64,000 bases of DNA, taken from assembly GCF_049274025.1 (NCBI RefSeq), contig NZ_JBASRV010000035.1; one strand, written 5' to 3'. Within the stretch, counting starts at the first letter, position 1. Every line of letters starts with the position of its first letter. The notes under the pieces are model-generated. The model searched no databases, was not told where the DNA came from, and worked only from the letters and a program-made list of their open reading frames with translations. Made by a program: the position numbers and the translations under genes. The stretch is from Miniphocaeibacter sp012841535. GTDB lineage: Bacteria; Bacillota; Clostridia; Tissierellales; Peptoniphilaceae. Below are positions 60,281 to 64,000 of the stretch, piece by piece.

Positions 60281-60925
60281 ATGGAAATAAATAAATATAT
60301 TGATCATACATTACTTAAACCGGATGCAACAATAGAGCAAATAAAAAAATTATGTTACGAAGCTAAAGAATATGATTTTAAATCTGTTTGTGTTAATGGA
60401 TATTATGCAAGAACTGTAACGGAATTACTTCAAGGTTCAGATGTTAGAACCTGTGTAGTAGTTGGTTTCCCATTAGGTGCTTCAATTTCAGAAATAAAGG
60501 CCTTAGAGGCAGAGAGGGCAATTGAAGATGGTGCTTCAGAAATAGATATGGTTATTAATATTTCTGCCTTAAAGAATAAGGATTATGACTATGTTCAAAG
60601 GGATATTGAAAAGGTATTAGAAGCTACTGATGATGCTGCAATTCTTAAGGTAATAATAGAAACGGGACTTTTAACAGAGGAAGAAAAAATTAAAGCCTGT
60701 GAAATTGCCTTGAAATCCGGGGCTGATTTTGTAAAAACATCAACAGGATTTGGAAATGGTGGAGCAACAGTAGAGGATGTAGCCTTAATGAAAAAAGTCG
60801 TAGGAAATAAGGCTGAAGTTAAAGCTAGTGGGGGAATAAGAACTAAGGAAGATGCTTTAAAGATGATTGAAGCAGGTGCAACAAGAATTGGAGCTTCCAA
60901 TGGTGTAAAAATTGTTAGTGATTAA
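60281..60925 (+). CDS. deoC: Deoxyribose-phosphate aldolase
   Basis: A 214-residue class I aldolase cleaving deoxyribose 5-phosphate. The Schiff-base lysine is K152 (DFVKTSTGF). NKYIDHTLLKPDAT, VVGFPLGA, EIDMVINI and VKASGGIRT are all conserved. The length is standard. ATG 60281 follows AGGGGTT. There are no other deo genes next to it. Confidence 0.96.
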   Translation: MEINKYIDHTLLKPDATIEQIKKLCYEAKEYDFKSVCVNGYYARTVTELLQGSDVRTCVVVGFPLGASISEIKALEAERAIEDGASEIDMVINISALKNKDYDYVQRDIEKVLEATDDAAILKVIIETGLLTEEEKIKACEIALKSGADFVKTSTGFGNGGATVEDVALMKKVVGNKAEVKASGGIRTKEDALKMIEAGATRIGASNGVKIVSD

Positions 60926-60955
60926 TTCTAAATATTAAATAAATATAAATTTTCT

Positions 60956-60980
60956 ATACGCTCAAATGGGCGTATTTTTT
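60956..60980 (+). terminator. Terminator after deoC
   Basis: ATACGCTC pairs with GGGCGTAT (one wobble) around AAAT, then six T residues. Confidence 0.88.
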
Positions 60981-61151
60981 ATTAGGGAAAATAATTCCAA
61001 TAGAATTTTATAATATGTATTTTATTACTTAATTCAGAGAATATATATTTTGTTAAATATTAGTATAAAATTTCATGAAAATGTTTTTTTTCTTAGAATT
61101 TGGTTATAATATAATAGAGGGAAAATAATCACATAGATAGGAGGAAACAAA

Positions 61152-62057
61152 ATGGCAAAAGTGTTAATTACTAGTGATTTAGAAGAAAAGTATATTCATC
61201 AAATTGAAATACAAGGTCATGAAATAATAAACAAAAAGGTAGATGAAAACGAATTATTAGAATATGTAAAAGAAGTAGACTGTATGGTAGTAGGATACGA
61301 TACACAAATTACTAAAAAAGTTATAGATGCAGCAGTTGCAGCAAAGAAACTTAAATTTATAGTTAGAGCTGGAGCGATTTTAGATAATATAGATATGGAA
61401 TATGCAAAGTCCAAAAGATTAAGGGTTTATAGTACTCCTTCAGGAACTACAAATGCTGTTGCTGAAATGGTAATAGGTCAAATGATTACAATTTCAAGAA
61501 ATATTCACATGACAAATATAAATATGCGTAAAGGTGAATGGGATAGGGAAAAATATTATGGTACAGAAATTTCCAGAAAAACCTTAGGCTTAATAGGTTT
61601 TGGAAGAATTTCCAGAGCAATAGCTGAAAAGGCTAAATCCCTTAGTATGAGGGTTATTTATTATGATAAATATTCAAAAACTGAATTATACGGATTTGAG
61701 CCAGTAACAATGGAAAAATTATTAAAGGAATCAGATTATATTTCCGTCCATATTCCTGGTGGGAAAGAGAATTATCATGTAATTAATAAGGAAACCTTTG
61801 ATTTAATGAAGGATGGAGTTTATTTTATAAATTACTCTAATTGTGGAGTAGTTGATGACAAAGCTTTACTTGATGCTATTGATAGTGGAAAAGTAAAAGC
61901 AGCTGCTCTTGATGTATTTGAGGAAGAACCGGTTAAAGATGAAAGAATATTAAATAATCCTAAAATTTCCTTAACTCCTCATATTGGTTCTTTAACAGCA
62001 GAGGCTGATTTAAGAATTGGACAAGATGTAGTAAAATATGTAACTGAAAATTTATAG
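61152..62057 (+). CDS. D-2-hydroxyacid dehydrogenase (3-phosphoglycerate dehydrogenase-like)
   Basis: A 301-residue NAD-dependent dehydrogenase. The NAD loop is TLGLIGFGRISRAIAE at about residues 145-160. The catalytic region includes STPSGTTNAVAEMVIGQM, ALDVFEEEPV and LTPHIGSLTAEA. It lacks the C-terminal ACT domain of the longer SerA forms, so 3-phosphoglycerate dehydrogenase or another D-2-hydroxyacid dehydrogenase are both possible. A TATAAT at 61105-61110 precedes it. AGGAGG precedes ATG 61152. Confidence 0.88.
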   Translation: MAKVLITSDLEEKYIHQIEIQGHEIINKKVDENELLEYVKEVDCMVVGYDTQITKKVIDAAVAAKKLKFIVRAGAILDNIDMEYAKSKRLRVYSTPSGTTNAVAEMVIGQMITISRNIHMTNINMRKGEWDREKYYGTEISRKTLGLIGFGRISRAIAEKAKSLSMRVIYYDKYSKTELYGFEPVTMEKLLKESDYISVHIPGGKENYHVINKETFDLMKDGVYFINYSNCGVVDDKALLDAIDSGKVKAAALDVFEEEPVKDERILNNPKISLTPHIGSLTAEADLRIGQDVVKYVTENL

Positions 62058-62064
62058 TATTTGA

Positions 62065-62098
62065 AATAAGCTATGGAAGAAACATAGCTTATTTTTTT
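62065..62098 (+). terminator. Terminator after the hydroxyacid dehydrogenase gene
   Basis: A perfect 11-bp stem, AATAAGCTATG with CATAGCTTATT, and a GAAGAAA loop, then seven T residues. Confidence 0.9.
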
Positions 62099-62293
62099 AT
62101 GGGTTTTATGTTAATATAAATAAAAATTATATTTTATCGTTCAATATAAAAATAAACTATATCTAGCAATATTAAAACAGTATAGTATAAAACATTCAAA
62201 TTTTTAATCAATATGTTAATATAATATCTAAAGAAGATACTATTAAGAAATAATTTTTTAAATTAGTACTTTATATCAATGTTTTAGTCATTA

Positions 62294-62302
62294 TGGTATA
62301 AT
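62294..62302 (+). promoter_or_regulatory. Extended -10 promoter for the aspartate kinase gene
   Basis: TGGTATAAT, 36 bases before the ATG. The 5' region to it (62099-62293) shows no lysine riboswitch features that I can recognise. Confidence 0.6.
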
Positions 62303-62337
62303 ACGTTAATATAATAAATTATTTTATGGGAGGAAAT

Positions 62338-63672
62338 ATGGAAAAGCCAATAGTTGTTAAATTTGGGGGAAGTAGTTTAGCTAATAGTGAACAATTTAAA
62401 AAGGTTAAGAATATAGTAGAAGGCGATAGTAGAAGAAGATTCGTTGTTCCTTCTGCTCCGGGGAAATCTTATCCTGATGATACTAAAGTAACGGATTTAT
62501 TGTATATTTTAGAGGATTTATTTAAGTTGGAACAAGATTATTCAAAGGTTTTGGAAAATATTAAGACGGTTTATAACGGTATTGCAGAAGGTATTGGTTT
62601 GACTATAGATTTAGACCCATATTTTGATGAAATACTTAAAGAATTAGGAGATGGAGCTTCTAAAGAATTTATTGCTAGTCGTGGAGAATACTTAAATGGA
62701 ATATTATTATCAAAATATTTAAATTATGACTTTATAGATCCAAAGGAAATTATATTTTTTGACACAAAGGGAAATTTTGATGCTGAAATGACCTATACAA
62801 TAGGTGCAAAAAGACTAGATGGAGTTGAAAGAGCAGTAATTCCTGGTTTTTATGGGGCCTTACCAAATGGAAAGGTAAAAACCTTTAGTAGAGGTGGTTC
62901 AGACTTAACTGGTTCAATAATTTCTAGAATCGTAGGAGCATCACTATATGAAAACTGGACAGATGTTTCGGGATTTTTAATAGCAGATCCAAGAATTGTT
63001 CATAAACCAAAGGGAATTTCGAAAATTTCATATAAAGAGTTAAGGGAGTTGTCTTATATGGGAGCGTCAATATTACATGATGAAGCTATATTTCCAGTTA
63101 CTTCAGAAGGAATACCTATTAACATAAAGAATACAAATGCTCCAGAAGATCCTGGTACACTAATTGTAGACGAGGAAAGCTTAGGAGAGGATTCAACCTG
63201 GATAACAGGAATAGCAGGAAGAAAGAATTTTACAGTTATTTATATTGAAAAAGTTAAATTAAATCAAGATAAGGGATTTCATAGAAAACTTATGTCAATT
63301 TTAGAATCATATGATATTTATTTAGAACATATGCCTTCTTCTATTGATTCCATTTCTTTAATTATAAATGATAATGTTGAAGAACCAATGGTTAAAGATA
63401 TTATTCAAGATATAAAAATTATTTGCAAACCTGATTCAATAGGCTATACTAAAAATATTTCTTTAATTACTGTAGTTGGTCATGGTATGAAAAATACCTC
63501 CGGTACTTCTGCTACTTTATTTACAGGACTTGCTAAGGCAGATATAAATGTGAAACTTATAATTCAAGGTTCAAGTGAGGTAAATATTATAGTTGGAATA
63601 TCAGATAGTGATTATGAAAATGCCATAAGGGCTGTTTATGATACTTTTATGAACGGTGACAAGGAATGGTAA
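62338..63672 (+). CDS. lysC: Aspartate kinase
   Basis: A 444-residue monofunctional aspartokinase, the first step toward lysine, threonine and methionine. KFGGSSLA lies at residues 8-15. Kinase core segments include FIASRGEYLNG, TFSRGGSDLTGSII and YENWTDVSGF. Residues about 310-444 form two ACT domains for feedback control. The start is ATG 62338, after GGGAGG at 62328-62333; ATG 62326 lies before that site. No other lysine or threonine gene is in view. Confidence 0.93.
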   Translation: MEKPIVVKFGGSSLANSEQFKKVKNIVEGDSRRRFVVPSAPGKSYPDDTKVTDLLYILEDLFKLEQDYSKVLENIKTVYNGIAEGIGLTIDLDPYFDEILKELGDGASKEFIASRGEYLNGILLSKYLNYDFIDPKEIIFFDTKGNFDAEMTYTIGAKRLDGVERAVIPGFYGALPNGKVKTFSRGGSDLTGSIISRIVGASLYENWTDVSGFLIADPRIVHKPKGISKISYKELRELSYMGASILHDEAIFPVTSEGIPINIKNTNAPEDPGTLIVDEESLGEDSTWITGIAGRKNFTVIYIEKVKLNQDKGFHRKLMSILESYDIYLEHMPSSIDSISLIINDNVEEPMVKDIIQDIKIICKPDSIGYTKNISLITVVGHGMKNTSGTSATLFTGLAKADINVKLIIQGSSEVNIIVGISDSDYENAIRAVYDTFMNGDKEW

Positions 63673-63673
63673 A

Positions 63674-63832
63674 ATGTACAGTTTATTAGCAATGATTCTT
63701 ATATTTATAGTGGCAGTTACTTTAATTACAGTATTTGCTTCTGTAATTAGTCTTTTGTTTAAAATAGCAATAATAATTGTAGCTGCAGCTATAATCTACA
63801 GGATATACCTAAACTATAAAATGAATAAATAA
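63674..63832 (+). CDS. Small membrane protein, unknown (52 residues)
   Basis: A 52-codon gene starting at ATG 63674, one base after the lysC stop, so it is likely coupled to it. The peptide MYSLLAMILIFIVAVTLITV and the rest are almost entirely hydrophobic (two helices), ending in RIYLNYKMNK. No family recognised. A terminator starts right at its stop. Confidence 0.5.
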   Translation: MYSLLAMILIFIVAVTLITVFASVISLLFKIAIIIVAAAIIYRIYLNYKMNK

Positions 63833-63863
63833 AGGTCGAATTCTAAAGGAGTTCGACTTTTTT
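63833..63863 (+). terminator. Terminator after lysC and the small membrane gene
   Basis: 63833-63843 pairs with 63849-63859 (two wobbles) around TAAAG, then six T residues. Beyond it, 63864-64000 is AT-rich and holds nothing I can support. Confidence 0.85.
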
Positions 63864-64000
63864 ATTTAAGTATTTTTTAATAAAAAAATTATATTATATA
63901 ATACATAGGGTAATTAATTATTTTTAAGTAATAAGTTCATAATATTTTAAAGAAATAAAAAAAATATTGATTTAATAAATAGAAATCTAAGAAAATATTA

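Noticed and set aside
1..64000. CRISPR arrays, tRNA or rRNA genes, intact insertion sequences, prophage
   Set aside because: I looked on both strands and saw no regularly spaced repeats, no tRNA T-loop signature with cloverleaf, no rRNA segments and no transposase or phage structural genes.

Overview
The window is low-GC, strongly AT-biased Gram-positive DNA from a fermentative anaerobe. Supporting evidence includes frequent extended -10 promoters (TGnTATAAT), strong GGAGG ribosome sites, several TTG starts, [FeFe]-hydrogenase maturation genes, a double-cubane 2-hydroxyacyl-CoA dehydratase-type operon, a class 3 Fbp, and an Agr-like LytTR two-component system. My best guess is a member of the Tissierellia (Peptoniphilaceae-like anaerobic cocci). 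This is inference from gene content; no rRNA or tRNA is present to test it.

Layout, left to right. 1-99 is the end of tuf. 275-3683 is an OpuC-type osmoprotectant ABC operon, then asnB. 5859-8303 holds a GNAT, an alpha/beta hydrolase and glycerate kinase, facing fbp on the minus strand. 10692-15314 is a complete branched-chain amino acid ABC operon (livJHMGF). 15502-18064 holds a PHP phosphatase, a methyltransferase and a YitT protein. 18065-19861 is a pirin / 4Fe-4S / GNAT operon behind a duplicated promoter-operator module. 20010-23023 holds a PTS EIIC-like (PfoR-type) protein and a large J-domain-like protein.

23162-36380 is the accessory part. It starts with an XRE regulator and a membrane protein, then a run of tiny membrane-peptide genes, two of them broken. 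Next come an AgrA/AgrC-like LytTR system on the minus strand and a divergent ABC transporter operon with two direct repeats 21 bp apart in its promoter. These are followed by a gutted amidohydrolase pseudogene, a HAD hydrolase, a radical SAM gene, rsgA with a small upstream peptide and hairpins, and a decayed relative of the membrane peptides.

36460-50244 is housekeeping: a ferredoxin-type aldo/keto reductase, dnaX-ybaB-recR, azlCD, katA (PerR-like operator), a leader RNA with terminator/antiterminator architecture before a TM1266-family gene, hydG and hydF, then mscL and nadABC-niaR. 50402-56988 holds an activase / 2-hydroxyacyl-CoA dehydratase-like / double-cubane reductase / DUF3343 operon and a methionine-type ABC operon with an embedded DUF169 gene. 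57255-59152 holds two minus-strand membrane proteins. 59153-59678 is a long gap with a dense DnaA-box cluster upstream of hpf. The window ends with deoC, a 2-hydroxyacid dehydrogenase, aspartate kinase and a 52-residue membrane protein.

The most interesting signals are the tiny-membrane-peptide / Agr-like / ABC locus with its remnant 10 kb away, the leader RNA before the hydrogenase-maturation genes, the DnaA-box cluster away from dnaA, and the twin promoter-operator modules before pirin.
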